Position numbers and translations under genes: made by a program. Under the pieces are notes generated by a model, which was given only the letters and a program-made list of their open reading frames with translations, did not search any database and was not told the DNA's origin. Of a stretch of DNA of 64,000 bases, positions 46,248 through 56,259 are shown piece after piece. Within the stretch, counting starts at the first letter, position 1. Every line of letters starts with the position of its first letter. This stretch comes from Sulfuriferula sp. (GTDB taxonomy: Bacteria > Pseudomonadota > Gammaproteobacteria > Burkholderiales > Sulfuriferulaceae), in contig JABFSE010000012.1 in the NCBI GenBank assembly GCA_013140765.1, positions 1 to 64,000 of the forward strand, read 5' to 3'.

Positions 46248-46956
46248 GACGACTTTCATTTTGTATATTGCGACTAGCAGGACGTAATGCACGCGACAAG
46301 GTAATTGGCTCTTGCCAACGCGGCTTGATAAGGTGCATACCGTGTACACGCTTAATCGCATGGATAAAATACACCCCGCCACCTTTTGCCCACCAACGGT
46401 CGCCCGCCAGCTCCATAAAATCAAAAAAACGCAAGCTGTCAGCATTCTCCAGTGGCGGCGCGTAGCAACACATAGATACCGCGACCACCTCAAAATTCAA
46501 CAACGCCAACCAGTCTTTCAAACGCGTTAAATTGATGAATTGCCCAGACCAAGGATAAACAGCAGTACCTCGTCGCAACCAACGATTTAGCCCCCACAAA
46601 CTACGTGGGTTAAAGCCGCTAATCAACAAATGCCCTTCCGCTATCAACACCCGCTCGACCTCGCGTAAAATCTGATGCGGATAGTTGGAAAACTCCAGCA
46701 CATGCGGCAACACCAGCATATCCAAAGATTGATTAGCAAAAGGAAGATGCGTAGGCTCGACCAACACCTGCGCCGCTGCATCATGCGCCTGAAAACGATG
46801 CGTCATACGACTATTACGCAACACATCCCACGCAGGATTGCCTAATTGCACCGCATTAAAACCGAACAAATCCACCACCGTCTTATCAAAATAAGCCAGC
46901 TCACGTTGCTGTAAATACTGTCCTTGTGATGTCAGTGTCCACTCATTAAAGCTCAT
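46240..46956 (-). CDS. Class I SAM-dependent methyltransferase
   Basis: This 238-residue protein of the methyltransferase-11 type has a weak motif I but clear later motifs: [22 protein letters not shown] and [20 protein letters not shown]. It is the protein commonly found between gloB and rnhA in beta- and gammaproteobacteria, of unknown substrate. The start is uncertain: ATG 46956 or ATG 46968 (the track start) are both possible. It is divergent from gloB. Confidence 0.85.
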   Translation of the reverse strand: MSFNEWTLTSQGQYLQQRELAYFDKTVVDLFGFNAVQLGNPAWDVLRNSRMTHRFQAHDAAAQVLVEPTHLPFANQSLDMLVLPHVLEFSNYPHQILREVERVLIAEGHLLISGFNPRSLWGLNRWLRRGTAVYPWSGQFINLTRLKDWLALLNFEVVAVSMCCYAPPLENADSLRFFDFMELAGDRWWAKGGGVYFIHAIKRVHGMHLIKPRWQEPITLSRALRPASRNIQNESRHE

Positions 46957-47022
46957 GTCGGCAACCATTTAGTCAGCGCAACCAGCCGCGTACTTGAAAG
47001 GCTGTATGGTATCATATTCGGT

Positions 47023-47778
47023 ATGAATCCTCGCCTACACATTAGCCCCATCCCTGCGTTCCAAGACAATTACATTTGGGCGATACACGACGACCGACAC
47101 GCCGCCGTCGTTGACCCTGGTGACGCAGTGGCGGTGCTGGATTTCCTCCAACAGCACCAGCTCACGCTCACCGCCATCCTCATTACCCACCATCACCACG
47201 ATCACGTCGGCGGCATTGCCGCGTTGCTTGCCCACGGTGCAGTCCCCGTTTACGGCCCAGCGTTAGAACCCATCCCGCACCTCAGCCACCCCTTGCGCGA
47301 AGGTCAGCATATTCACCTTGAAGCACTCGATGCCGACTTTCAAATTCTCGATTTACCTGGGCACACGCTAGGTCACATCGCCTATTACGGCATCAATAGC
47401 GCATTTTGCGGGGATACTTTATTTGGCTGTGGTTGTGGACGATTATTTGAAGGCACGGCGGCGCAGATGCTGAATTCACTCAGCAAATTAGCCCGCCTAC
47501 CCGCCGCCACTGCTGTCTATTGCGCACACGAATACACCTTGAGCAATATCACATTTGCACTCACATTAGAGCCTGACAACCTAGCACTACAGCAACGCCA
47601 TACTCGCGACAGCGATTTACGTGCGCACCAACAACCTACACTCCCCAGCACTATCGCCATAGAACTTGCCAGCAACCCATTCCTACGCTGTCATTTGCCC
47701 AAGCTACAGCACGTATTCAACACCGACAACACGCTTGCCACCTTCACTGCCATGCGCTTATTAAAAGACAATTTCTAA
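47023..47778 (+). CDS. gloB: Hydroxyacylglutathione hydrolase (glyoxalase II)
   Basis: This 251-residue metallo-beta-lactamase-fold enzyme hydrolyses S-lactoylglutathione to lactate and glutathione, the second step of methylglyoxal detoxification. The metal motif is THHHHDH near residues 53-59; GHTLGHIAYY, FCGDTLF and CAHEYTLSN supply the other ligands and the substrate site. The length matches the bacterial type. The gloB-methyltransferase-rnhA order is conserved. Confidence 0.95.
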   Translation: MNPRLHISPIPAFQDNYIWAIHDDRHAAVVDPGDAVAVLDFLQQHQLTLTAILITHHHHDHVGGIAALLAHGAVPVYGPALEPIPHLSHPLREGQHIHLEALDADFQILDLPGHTLGHIAYYGINSAFCGDTLFGCGCGRLFEGTAAQMLNSLSKLARLPAATAVYCAHEYTLSNITFALTLEPDNLALQQRHTRDSDLRAHQQPTLPSTIAIELASNPFLRCHLPKLQHVFNTDNTLATFTAMRLLKDNF

Positions 47779-47822
47779 GCCCTCGCCTTGCCCGCGCACC
47801 TGCTTTCCAGTATCATCCAGCG

Positions 47823-49463
47823 ATGATTAAATCGCGCTATTTCACGCTAATCACACTGTTACTGTCTATCAGCACCATCAATCTTAGCTTCGCCGACACC
47901 TCAGTTGTAAAATTAGCCGACACTACCCCTTATATCAGCAATGCGCCTGACAGCACCACCATCACGCCAGCACTCAACACCGCTGACATCTGGGACAGAA
48001 TACGCTCAGGCTTTGGCATGGACACGATGGACAGCCCGCTCGTCACCGCGCAAGTCAACTGGTACGCCCAACGCCCCGACTATGTACGCCGCACCGTTGA
48101 GCGCAGTCGCCGCTACTTGTACCACATCTTAGGCGAAGTAGAAAAACGCGGTATGCCGACCGAAATCGCCTTACTGCCGATGATAGAAAGCGCATTTAAC
48201 CCTATGGCATATTCTCCCAGCCACGCCTCGGGTATCTGGCAATTTATTCCATCAACGGGTAAAGATTTTGGTCTCAAACAAAACGGCTGGTACGACGGTC
48301 GCCGCGACATTATCGCCGCCACAGGCGCGGCTTTGGATTACCTCAATAAACTCCATGATCAGTTTGGTACTTGGGAACTCGCGCTCGCTGCTTACAATTG
48401 TGGTGAAGGTTGCGTGGGCAGAGCCATTGCCAAAAATCAGGCACAGGGCTTACCCACCGATTACCTCAGCTTGAATTTGCCGATGGAAACGCGCAACTAC
48501 GTGCCCAAACTACTCGCCGTCAAGCAAATCATTGCTGACCCCGCCAGCGTAGGCATCAACCTGAACAGCATCCCCGACCAAGCCTATTTCACCAAAGTCA
48601 TGCTCGATAAATCCATAGACGTAAATTTAGCGGCAAAACTAGCCAACATGCCCGTCAATGAGTTTATTTCACTCAACCCCGCATTCAACAAACCTGTCGT
48701 GCGTTCTGACAGCAACACACAGCTGTTACTCCCCGTGGACAAAGTCGCTACTTTTTCGCAAAACTTAGCCAGCTATGACAAGCCACTGGTGAGCTGGCAA
48801 GCCTACACAGCCAAAATCGGTGAGCGCATTTCCAGCATTGCGAAAAAATTCAACGTCAGCGTCGCGTGGATTAAAGAACATAACCCCATACACCTAAGCA
48901 ACAAAGGCAAGCTAACCAGCGATCACACCCTACTAGTCCCACTTGCCAGCACCAACACTGCCGCCACCATGCCGATAGAAAAAATCGCCATGAACGACCC
49001 CGTGCCTGCCAATAAAAATGACACCAAAAACACTCCCAGCACCGACTCATCCAACAAAAAATCCGACCCGCCTGCACACAAAATAACCGTTAAAAAAGGT
49101 GAAACGCTGCACAGCCTAGCTACACGTCACCATGTCAATGTAACTGAGTTAGAAAGCTGGAACCACATCAAACATCACCAACTCAAACTAGGGCAAAGCC
49201 TCATAGTGAGCGAACCTGCACAAGCAAAAAACAGTCAAAAAGACGAGCCAGCACACACCAGCAAGCGCGATAAGCACGCCAGCACCAAGGCAGATAAAAA
49301 AGCCAAAACCGCAAGCAAAAAAGATAAAAGCACACCGACTAAATCTAGCCACAGAAAAGCCGACAAACCCGCTTCGTCAACGAAAGGCACACAAAAAAAA
49401 GCCAGTGAATCAGCGTCATCCACGCACAAAACCAAACCAAAACCTAAGCATAAATCATCATGA
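47823..49463 (+). CDS. mltD: Membrane-bound lytic murein transglycosylase D
   Basis: This 546-residue protein has a signal peptide (residues 1-24, no lipobox cysteine). A lytic transglycosylase domain (about 90-240) has the catalytic Glu in MIESAFNP and the motif SGIWQFIPSTG. Two LysM domains are visible near 325-375 and 415-465. The last ~80 residues are a Lys/Ser/Thr/Ala-rich tail of low complexity that probably binds anionic cell-wall material. It cleaves peptidoglycan with formation of 1,6-anhydromuramic ends. Confidence 0.9.
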   Translation: MIKSRYFTLITLLLSISTINLSFADTSVVKLADTTPYISNAPDSTTITPALNTADIWDRIRSGFGMDTMDSPLVTAQVNWYAQRPDYVRRTVERSRRYLYHILGEVEKRGMPTEIALLPMIESAFNPMAYSPSHASGIWQFIPSTGKDFGLKQNGWYDGRRDIIAATGAALDYLNKLHDQFGTWELALAAYNCGEGCVGRAIAKNQAQGLPTDYLSLNLPMETRNYVPKLLAVKQIIADPASVGINLNSIPDQAYFTKVMLDKSIDVNLAAKLANMPVNEFISLNPAFNKPVVRSDSNTQLLLPVDKVATFSQNLASYDKPLVSWQAYTAKIGERISSIAKKFNVSVAWIKEHNPIHLSNKGKLTSDHTLLVPLASTNTAATMPIEKIAMNDPVPANKNDTKNTPSTDSSNKKSDPPAHKITVKKGETLHSLATRHHVNVTELESWNHIKHHQLKLGQSLIVSEPAQAKNSQKDEPAHTSKRDKHASTKADKKAKTASKKDKSTPTKSSHRKADKPASSTKGTQKKASESASSTHKTKPKPKHKSS

Positions 49464-49936
49464 AATTTGAGCACATCGTCGAAATTAACCACCCCGACAT
49501 CCCGCCACAACAACAGCTGACGCTAACACAATTGTGGCATGGCTTAGTATTGCGTGCGACCGCACCCAAGTTGTTTATTCCGCATTTAGATGCGTGCCAA
49601 ATCACGCCGATTGATGAGCACAATATGCAACGCACATTGCAGTTTGGCAAATTGATGGTGCGCGACCAAGTCACACTGACACCGCATCAATGCGTCAGTT
49701 ATAACGTGCCCGCACAAGGTGAAATTCCAGAATCGAGCCTGAACATGCACATAGAGTCCCCGCATGAAACCATCATGATAGTACGTTTTATTTATGATGA
49801 TTACCAAGCCGAAACAGCCGACCCCACGCAAAAAATGGCGAATGATTTTCGCCGTTCGGCCTACTTGGAAGCCGATTTAGACACTGTCCGCGTTATTCGC
49901 GAACAGGCCCTATCAGGTCAATTTCAACAACACTAA
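49460..49936 (+). CDS. SRPBCC-family protein (DUF1857/AtaL-like)
   Basis: This 158-residue protein fits the AtaL-like SRPBCC fold: FEHIVEINHP at the start, LTLTQLWHGLVLRATAPKLF next, and MIVRFIYDDY late. These proteins have a hydrophobic cavity and unknown ligands. It overlaps mltD by 4 bp and ends with its stop overlapping that of the convergent MutS2-like gene. Confidence 0.8.
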   Translation: MKFEHIVEINHPDIPPQQQLTLTQLWHGLVLRATAPKLFIPHLDACQITPIDEHNMQRTLQFGKLMVRDQVTLTPHQCVSYNVPAQGEIPESSLNMHIESPHETIMIVRFIYDDYQAETADPTQKMANDFRRSAYLEADLDTVRVIREQALSGQFQQH

Positions 49937-51501
49937 GCTGAATGTACTGACTGTATCGTCGCCAAATAGCCTCGTGCCTGCTCGATGAGGCTAGATGGCA
50001 AGCCGTTTTTCTCAGCAATAATCAGCCCTAAAGACGCACCTGCCTGACCAAACACCAGCTGATAAGTCGGTGACAACGTCGCATAATCAAAACGCATAGA
50101 CGCATTGCTCAAATAGCTATGCTGATCAGCAAAGGCTTTAAGCGGCGTTAAATGCGTCGTCACCACGCCATACACCTTACGCGTTGCCAGCTCATCCAAC
50201 ACTGCCATCGCCAGCGACGCACCTTCTTCAGGGTCAGTCCCTGTGCCCAGCTCATCCATCAGCACCAATGTCTGCGCATCGGCTTCATTGAGTAAGCGTT
50301 TGAGCACTTCTACATGCCCCGCAAATGTCGATAAGTGATTATGCAAACTTTGCTTATCGCCCACATCGACTATCACCCGATTAAAATTGCCGATAATGCA
50401 ATCGCCTTCAGCAGGTAGATGCAGACCGCAATGCGCCATGGTGACCAATAAGCCCACGGTTTTTAACACCACCGTTTTACCGCCCGTATTCGGCCCCGTA
50501 ATCACCATCATCGTATGGCTACCGCCCAAATCTATATCTAACGGCACGATACGGCTAATGTTTTTTTCTTGAAACTGCATCATCAATTGCGGATGATAGG
50601 CTTGCTGCAACAATACCCGTGGCTCATCGACCAGCTTAGGCGGCGTGGCATTCAATGCCGCAGATAATTGCCCTGCCGCCAGTGCTAAATCTATCCAAGT
50701 AATACCGTCAACCAACTGGTGTAAATCAGCCAGATGCTCACGCACCACATCCGTCGTTGCCCGCAGGACGATCTGATTTTGCCCTTCGATTTGCGCATTC
50801 AAAGTTTCCAGCCGATTATTATGCGCGACCACCTCTATCGGCTCCATCAACACATCACGCCCACCGCCGCTAGAGCCGCGACGCACGCCCTTGAGCTTAT
50901 CCGCATTAACCGCTCGCACGGTCAATACCGCACGCATCCCATGCCATTGCACACGGCTGTTTTCGTCAAAATAACTGGCGTACTCAGCCGAGCGCATTAA
51001 GCTCTTCAACTGCGACTCAATGTGAGTCTGTACCTCGTGATATTGCCCGTGCATCACACTCAGCTCTGGCGTAGCATCTTCACGCAAACGCCCTGCCGCA
51101 TTGATGGTTTTGTCCAATGCCTCAACGAGTAACGCGGGGGCTTTCAAATAATGTATATCGGCATATAAGTCAGCGTAATTTGCCACTAAATCACGTAGCG
51201 TCAATCCCAATTTCATCACTACCCGCAAATTATGCAAAGCACTGGCAGGCAACGCCGCCCCTGCCTGATTCGCCTGACGCAACGCCGCCCGAATATCAGG
51301 CATATTTTGTACTTTAGGCAATAAATAAGCATCTGCTACTTGCCGCGCCGCCGTCACTGCCGCTTGCATTTGCCGTGCAATACCGAGGTTGGGCGCAGGC
51401 TCAAGATGCCGCGCCGCGTCCGCGCCATATGGCGTAAACGTCAATCGCTCAATAATACGACGTATGCCATCAAACTCCAGTGCCTTCAAATCACTTTGCA
51501 T
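49933..51501 (-). CDS. MutS2-like ATPase lacking the Smr domain
   Basis: This 522-residue protein has a MutS-type core and ATPase domain with Walker A GPNTGGKT near residue 325 and Walker B LVLMDELGTGTD. It has no mismatch-recognition domain, and it ends shortly after the ATPase, so the coiled coil and C-terminal Smr nuclease found in full-length MutS2 (normally near 780 residues) are absent. The ORF track adds 7 codons; ATG 51501 is chosen by N-terminal fit. It may act on ribosomes or recombination intermediates; without Smr, a nuclease role is unlikely. Confidence 0.8.
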   Translation of the reverse strand: MQSDLKALEFDGIRRIIERLTFTPYGADAARHLEPAPNLGIARQMQAAVTAARQVADAYLLPKVQNMPDIRAALRQANQAGAALPASALHNLRVVMKLGLTLRDLVANYADLYADIHYLKAPALLVEALDKTINAAGRLREDATPELSVMHGQYHEVQTHIESQLKSLMRSAEYASYFDENSRVQWHGMRAVLTVRAVNADKLKGVRRGSSGGGRDVLMEPIEVVAHNNRLETLNAQIEGQNQIVLRATTDVVREHLADLHQLVDGITWIDLALAAGQLSAALNATPPKLVDEPRVLLQQAYHPQLMMQFQEKNISRIVPLDIDLGGSHTMMVITGPNTGGKTVVLKTVGLLVTMAHCGLHLPAEGDCIIGNFNRVIVDVGDKQSLHNHLSTFAGHVEVLKRLLNEADAQTLVLMDELGTGTDPEEGASLAMAVLDELATRKVYGVVTTHLTPLKAFADQHSYLSNASMRFDYATLSPTYQLVFGQAGASLGLIIAEKNGLPSSLIEQARGYLATIQSVHSA

Positions 51502-51638
51502 AAACGCTATCCAAATAATCAAATCGTAACAAAGTCACCGCCATAAAACAATCTCGCCATTAGTTAGTTTGCTGTCAGCCCAGCCACAGCAAATTACGTT
51601 AAAATACATCTACCCCCTATCAACACAGCTACCATGCC

Positions 51639-52577
51639 ATGAGCGCAGAACACCATCACCATCATAGTCATCACTGTGACCACCATGACCACAGCCATGT
51701 TGATACCAATAGCCGCGCTTTTGCCATTGGCGTAAGCCTGAATTTAGCATTTGTCATCGTCGAAATAGGCTTTGGCTTATACGCTGACTCACTCTCACTA
51801 CTCGCCGATGCAGGGCATAATTTCAGCGATGTTATCGGACTACTCGCCGCTTGGGGCGCGATGATACTTGCCAAACGCGCTCCCTCATCGCGCTACACTT
51901 ACGGTCTGCGTAGCACGACCATACTCGCCGCCCTTGCCAACGCCATGCTTTTACTTATCGCCGTCGGTGGTATTGCTTGGGAAGCTATCCATCGCTTTTC
52001 CGAACACGTCATCGTCAATGAACCCATCATGATTTGGGTTGCCCTAATCGGTGTGGTAATCAACATAGGCACGGCGATGATGTTCATGCGCGGCAACAAA
52101 ACCGACCTCAATCTACGCGGCGCATACCTGCATATGTTATCCGATGCCGCTGTATCCGTAGGCGTAGCAGTCGCTGGCGCACTCATGTTATGGACGGGCT
52201 GGTTATGGCTAGACCCTGCTATCAGCTTACTCATCGCCGCTGCTATTTTATACGGCACGTGGGGGCTATTTAAGCAATCCATTAAGTTGGCACTTCATGC
52301 CGTACCCGATGCCATAGACCCAACTAAAGTATTGACCTATTTGCAAAGCTTACCCGAAGTACAAGAAGTCCACGACCTGCACATTTGGGGTATGAGCACC
52401 ACAGAAAACGCACTCACCGCCCACCTAGTCATGCCCGCAGGACACCCAGGCGACGCTTATTTAGCGCACCTAGCAGAAGAACTCGCACATCATCACCAGA
52501 TCCAGCACGCCACCATACAAGTAGAGCTAGGCAATCATGACGTACTATGCAAACTCGCCCCTGCGGATGTGGTTTAA
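51639..52577 (+). CDS. Cation diffusion facilitator (CzcD/ZitB-type zinc exporter)
   Basis: This 312-residue transporter has a His-rich N-terminus (HHHHHSHHCDHHDHSH), six membrane segments and a C-terminal cytoplasmic domain. Metal-site residues appear in LLADAGHNFSDV (HxxxD) and HMLSDAAVS (second HxxxD). It moves Zn2+ or a similar ion out of the cytoplasm in exchange for protons. It has its own promoter region and no visible regulator neighbour. Confidence 0.92.
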   Translation: MSAEHHHHHSHHCDHHDHSHVDTNSRAFAIGVSLNLAFVIVEIGFGLYADSLSLLADAGHNFSDVIGLLAAWGAMILAKRAPSSRYTYGLRSTTILAALANAMLLLIAVGGIAWEAIHRFSEHVIVNEPIMIWVALIGVVINIGTAMMFMRGNKTDLNLRGAYLHMLSDAAVSVGVAVAGALMLWTGWLWLDPAISLLIAAAILYGTWGLFKQSIKLALHAVPDAIDPTKVLTYLQSLPEVQEVHDLHIWGMSTTENALTAHLVMPAGHPGDAYLAHLAEELAHHHQIQHATIQVELGNHDVLCKLAPADVV

Positions 52578-52620
52578 GGTCAGCGCGACTCAACCAACGC
52601 CCTATATTTTTTGTTAATTG

Positions 52621-52779
52621 CTATGTGAATGATGCGCCCAACCATCTCCACTCCTCCCCATCATCAATAATCAAGCCTGCTAATGGCTCACTATCAGCTT
52701 CGGGCTGATAGTCATTAAACCATCCAGAACGCGATGTATTAACTGATAACACCACTACATTATCATCTTCTAGACGCAT
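52621..52779 (-). CDS. Possible small hypothetical protein
   Basis: A 52-residue reading frame starts MRLEDDNVVVLSVN and has a protein-like composition with two Trp-rich segments. The ORF track extends it 36 codons upstream into the end of the TRAP gene; the shorter form is preferred but the RBS is weak. I do not recognise it and it may not be a gene. Confidence 0.4.
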   Translation of the reverse strand: MRLEDDNVVVLSVNTSRSGWFNDYQPEADSEPLAGLIIDDGEEWRWLGASFT

Positions 52780-52832
52780 ATCGACCCTATTTTTTATCAC
52801 GACAACACACTCTCTACACCAATTTCCCCAGA

Positions 52833-53918
52833 CTACTTCACGTAATACATAAAATTCTGATACGGTGCTTCTGCTACTTTGAACCATTGAATTTCACTGT
52901 CGCGGAATTTTTTCCATTCGGTATAAATTTTCTTGAAGGCTGGATTTTTTGCTGATTCTTCATCGTACATCGCAAATGCCGCTTGGCGGGCGGCGAGCAT
53001 GACATCTTTGGGGAAAGGATGTATTTGTACACCTTGTTGCACTAAACGCATCAAAGCGGGCGGATTTTTACTGTCGTATTGCGCCAGCATCATGGCGTTG
53101 GCTTCCATCGTCGCGACTTCAAAAGCCTGACGATATAACTCAGGCAAAGCGTTCCATTTGTCGATATTCACCATAAAGCTCAGTTGCGGACCGCCCTCCC
53201 ACCAGCCTGGATAGTAGTAATGCTTGGCAATTTTGTAAAAACCCAACTTTTCATCATCGTAAGGTCCTACCCATTCTGCCGCATCCAGCGCACCGCGCTC
53301 TAAGGCAGGATAAATATCGCCGCCAGGTAAGGTTTGTGGCACGGCACCTAACTTAGCCATGATTTTGCCACCCAAGCCAGGAATACGCATTTTCAGCCCT
53401 TTTAGGTCTGCCAATGATTTAATTTCATGACGGAACCAGCCGCCCATTTGTGTGCCTGTATTACCGCCTGGAAACTGCATGATATTGTAGTTCTTGAAAA
53501 ACTCACGCATCAATTGCAAGCCGCCACCTGCGTACATCCACGCGTTTTGCTGGCGGGCAGTCAAACCAAATGGCACAGCGCAATCAAACGCGAACGCCAT
53601 ATTTTTACCCACATAATAATAGCTGGCAGTATGTCCGCACTCTACCGTCGCATTTTGCACCGCATCGAGCACCTGTAAACCTGGCACTAACTCGCCACCC
53701 GCGAATACGCGAATCTGAAATTTACCATTGGTCAACGCCGCTACACGTTTAGATAAAATCTCGGCCGCGCCATAAATCGTATCCAAACTTTTGGGAAAGC
53801 TGGAAGCCAAGCGCCAGTTAATCACGGGCGTATCCGCCGCGAGTGCTGATGCAGGTATCGCACTCAAACCAGCCAAGCTCGCCCCAGCCGCACCTTTAAT
53901 AAAATCTCGACGTTGCAT
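52833..53918 (-). CDS. TRAP-type substrate-binding protein (DctP family)
   Basis: This 361-residue periplasmic protein carries a twin-arginine-type signal (RRDFIKG) and a signal region ending in ALAA. The DctP-type body includes NWRLASSFPKSLDTIYGAAE and PGGNTGTQMGGWF. TRAP binding proteins capture organic acids or similar solutes and pass them to the DctQM membrane subunits, but no DctQ or DctM gene is in the window. Close relatives bind 2-oxo acids or taurine-like compounds; the ligand here is not known. Confidence 0.85.
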   Translation of the reverse strand: MQRRDFIKGAAGASLAGLSAIPASALAADTPVINWRLASSFPKSLDTIYGAAEILSKRVAALTNGKFQIRVFAGGELVPGLQVLDAVQNATVECGHTASYYYVGKNMAFAFDCAVPFGLTARQQNAWMYAGGGLQLMREFFKNYNIMQFPGGNTGTQMGGWFRHEIKSLADLKGLKMRIPGLGGKIMAKLGAVPQTLPGGDIYPALERGALDAAEWVGPYDDEKLGFYKIAKHYYYPGWWEGGPQLSFMVNIDKWNALPELYRQAFEVATMEANAMMLAQYDSKNPPALMRLVQQGVQIHPFPKDVMLAARQAAFAMYDEESAKNPAFKKIYTEWKKFRDSEIQWFKVAEAPYQNFMYYVK

Positions 53919-53986
53919 TTATATCCCCACGCGCTAATAAAGATGTAAAATTATACGGCTAACCGATTACTCTCACACGCTTAACT

Positions 53987-55672
53987 ATGTCCGAACCTAC
54001 TGAAAAACCTGCTATTTCCAATTTTATCCGCAATATCATTGATGATGACATTGCCAACAACAAATGGAACCACCCCGTCACCACGCGTTTCCCCCCGGAG
54101 CCTAACGGTTATTTACATTATGGTCATGCTAAATCCATCTGCTTAAACTTTGGCTTGGCACGTGATTACGCAGGGGTTTGTCATTTGCGCTTTGATGATA
54201 CCAATCCTGAAAAAGAAGAGCAGGAATACGTCGATTCCATCATAGACGCAGTGCGCTGGCTGGGCTTTGACTGGGGTGACAAGCAATTTTTCGCCTCCGA
54301 TTATTTCGACAAACTGTACGCCTACGCCGAATTTTTAATTGAACAAGGATTAGCTTACGTTGACAGCCAAAGTGCTGAAGCCATGCGCGAGAATCGCGGC
54401 ACGCACATCGTCGCAGGTAAAAACAGCCCCTACCGCGACCGCACGCCCGCCGAAAATCTAGATTTATTCCGCCGCATGAAAGCAGGCGAATTTGCCGACG
54501 GCGCACATGTATTACGCGCCAAAATAGACATGGCATCGCCTAACTTTAATTTACGCGACCCTGTTATTTACCGTATTCGCCATGCTGAACATCACCGCAC
54601 GGGCAACAAATGGTGTATTTATCCGCTGTATGACTACACGCATTGCATTTCTGACGCGCTCGAACGCATTACCCACTCGGTCTGCACACTGGAATTTGAA
54701 GATCATCGCCCATTGTATGATTGGGTGCTGGATAAACTACAACCCATCATCGGCTGGCATCCGCAACAAATCGAATTCGCACGACTTAATTTAACCTACG
54801 TGGTGCTGTCTAAACGCAAACTCATTACGCTAGTTGAGGGCAGTCACGTTGACGGCTGGGACGACCCACGCCTGCCTACCTTAGTTGGCGCGCGCCGACG
54901 TGGTTTTACTGCCGCTGGATTCCGCTTATTTACTGACCGTATCGGCGTATCTAAAGGCGATTCGTGGATAGACATGAGCATATTGGAAGACTGTATGCGC
55001 GAGGATTTGAACTTTACCGCAGAACGTCGTATCGCTGTTATCAATCCTGTTAAACTCATCATCGACAATTACGCCGAAGCAGAATCGGAAATCTGCTTCG
55101 CCCCCAACCACCCACTCAAACCCGAGCTAGGTAAACGCGAAATCATGCTATCGCGCGAACTGTGGGTAGAGCGCGAAGATTATATGGAAACGCCCAGCAA
55201 AGGCTATTTCCGTTTATTTCCTGGCAATAAAGTGCGCCTGCGTTACGGCTATGTGGTTGAATGTACGCACGCAGAATACGACGACAACGGCAATTTAAGC
55301 GCGATACATTGTAATTACTTACCCGAGACCAAATCAGGCACAGCCGGTGCTGATAGCGTTAAAGTGAAGGGAAATATACATTGGCTATCTGCCGCGCACG
55401 CCAGCGCAGTTGAAGTGCGCCTGTACGATAGATTATTTGCCGTACCGCACCCTGGTGCTGACGATAGAGACTATCTATTGGACATCAACCCTGACTCTAA
55501 GCAAGTGATTAGTGCCTATATTGAGCCTGCTTTGTGTGATATTGCCGCTGAACAACATTTTCAATTTGAACGCAACGGCTACTTTGTCAGCGACAGGATG
55601 GACAGCAAGGCAGGCGCACCCGTGTTTAACCGCACAGTGACGCTAAAAGACACATGGGTGCAAAAGAAGTGA
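53987..55672 (+). CDS. glnS: Glutaminyl-tRNA synthetase
   Basis: This 561-residue class I synthetase has the HIGH-type motif [15 protein letters not shown] near residue 36 and the KMSKS-type motif VLSKRKL near 268. The C-terminal anticodon-binding beta-barrels follow. The length matches the bacterial enzyme. GlnRS is confined mainly to gamma- and betaproteobacteria among bacteria, which supports the taxonomic guess. It stands directly before a minus-strand tRNA gene. Confidence 0.97.
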   Translation: MSEPTEKPAISNFIRNIIDDDIANNKWNHPVTTRFPPEPNGYLHYGHAKSICLNFGLARDYAGVCHLRFDDTNPEKEEQEYVDSIIDAVRWLGFDWGDKQFFASDYFDKLYAYAEFLIEQGLAYVDSQSAEAMRENRGTHIVAGKNSPYRDRTPAENLDLFRRMKAGEFADGAHVLRAKIDMASPNFNLRDPVIYRIRHAEHHRTGNKWCIYPLYDYTHCISDALERITHSVCTLEFEDHRPLYDWVLDKLQPIIGWHPQQIEFARLNLTYVVLSKRKLITLVEGSHVDGWDDPRLPTLVGARRRGFTAAGFRLFTDRIGVSKGDSWIDMSILEDCMREDLNFTAERRIAVINPVKLIIDNYAEAESEICFAPNHPLKPELGKREIMLSRELWVEREDYMETPSKGYFRLFPGNKVRLRYGYVVECTHAEYDDNGNLSAIHCNYLPETKSGTAGADSVKVKGNIHWLSAAHASAVEVRLYDRLFAVPHPGADDRDYLLDINPDSKQVISAYIEPALCDIAAEQHFQFERNGYFVSDRMDSKAGAPVFNRTVTLKDTWVQKK

Positions 55673-55689
55673 ACAATTAGAAAACGGGC

Positions 55690-55765
55690 TGGTGTCCCAT
55701 GCACGAATCGAACGTGCGACCCCCTTCTTAGGAGGAAGGTGCTCTATCCACTGAGCTAATGAGAC
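55690..55765 (-). tRNA. tRNA-Arg (anticodon CCU)
   Basis: The minus strand folds as a cloverleaf: acceptor GTCTCAT/ATGGGAC, D stem GCTC/GAGC, anticodon stem CCTTC/GAAGG with loop CTCCTAA (anticodon CCT), and T stem GCACG/CGTGC with loop TTCGATT. The 3' CCA is encoded. The leader GGGCTGT and the trailer AGCCC are complementary to each other and extend the acceptor stem, with TTTT after it. Confidence 0.95.
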
Positions 55766-55771
55766 ACAGCC

Positions 55772-55790
55772 CGCTATCATAGCGTTTTTT
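55772..55790 (+). terminator. Possible terminator downstream of glnS across the tRNA
   Basis: CGCTAT-C-ATAGCG followed by TTTTTT on the plus strand forms a short hairpin with a T-run. It could end glnS transcripts that run antisense through the tRNA. On the other strand the same bases include TATGAT (55776-55781), a likely -10 box of the tRNA promoter. Confidence 0.5.
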
Positions 55791-55836
55791 AACGCAACAT
55801 GAAATCGAAAACAGCACGCATTTGCTGTTAGTTTAA

Positions 55837-56259
55837 TTAGCGATTACATTTACCCTTACGGCTTTGTACCCAGCCATAAAGATACGTGCCTGCGATTACA
55901 CCCAGCAAAGTAGGCACGATAATCAGTTTACCCTCACCTAGCATCGCAGGCGCAGAGCCTGGACAAGATCCTGTAATTGCCCAGCCTGCGCCAAATAACA
56001 AAGATCCCAACACCCAATGTTTAGGCAAGGATTTAGTTTCGAATTTAATGCGTTCAGCCGTCATCACAGCACGTGCTTGCACGCGCTTCATTAAAAATAT
56101 GCCTATCGATCCCACTATCACTGCCGAAATAATAACGCGAGATAACTGCATGTTTTGAAACTGGAAGAGTTGCGCATAAAAATCAAATGTCGTTGCGCCT
56201 GCCAAACTCAACAACAAGCCAAACATCACACCCAATATTACATAAACTAACTGATTCAT
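55837..56259 (-). CDS. YeeE/YedE-family half-transporter (second of a pair)
   Basis: This 140-residue membrane protein has about four membrane segments and the conserved SCPGSAPAMLG-type motif around GSCPGSAP. YeeE/YedE (TsuA) proteins take up thiosulfate through conserved cysteines. Here the family unit is split into two proteins, this and the next, coupled by a 4-bp overlap. It is the last gene of the sulfur operon before tRNA-Arg. Confidence 0.87.
   Translation of the reverse strand: MNQLVYVILGVMFGLLLSLAGATTFDFYAQLFQFQNMQLSRVIISAVIVGSIGIFLMKRVQARAVMTAERIKFETKSLPKHWVLGSLLFGAGWAITGSCPGSAPAMLGEGKLIIVPTLLGVIAGTYLYGWVQSRKGKCNR

Noticed and set aside
46248-46493. 82-codon N-terminal extension of rnhA
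   Set aside because: It is the antiframe of the methyltransferase end, and RNase HI normally begins with the [13 protein letters not shown]-type sequence.
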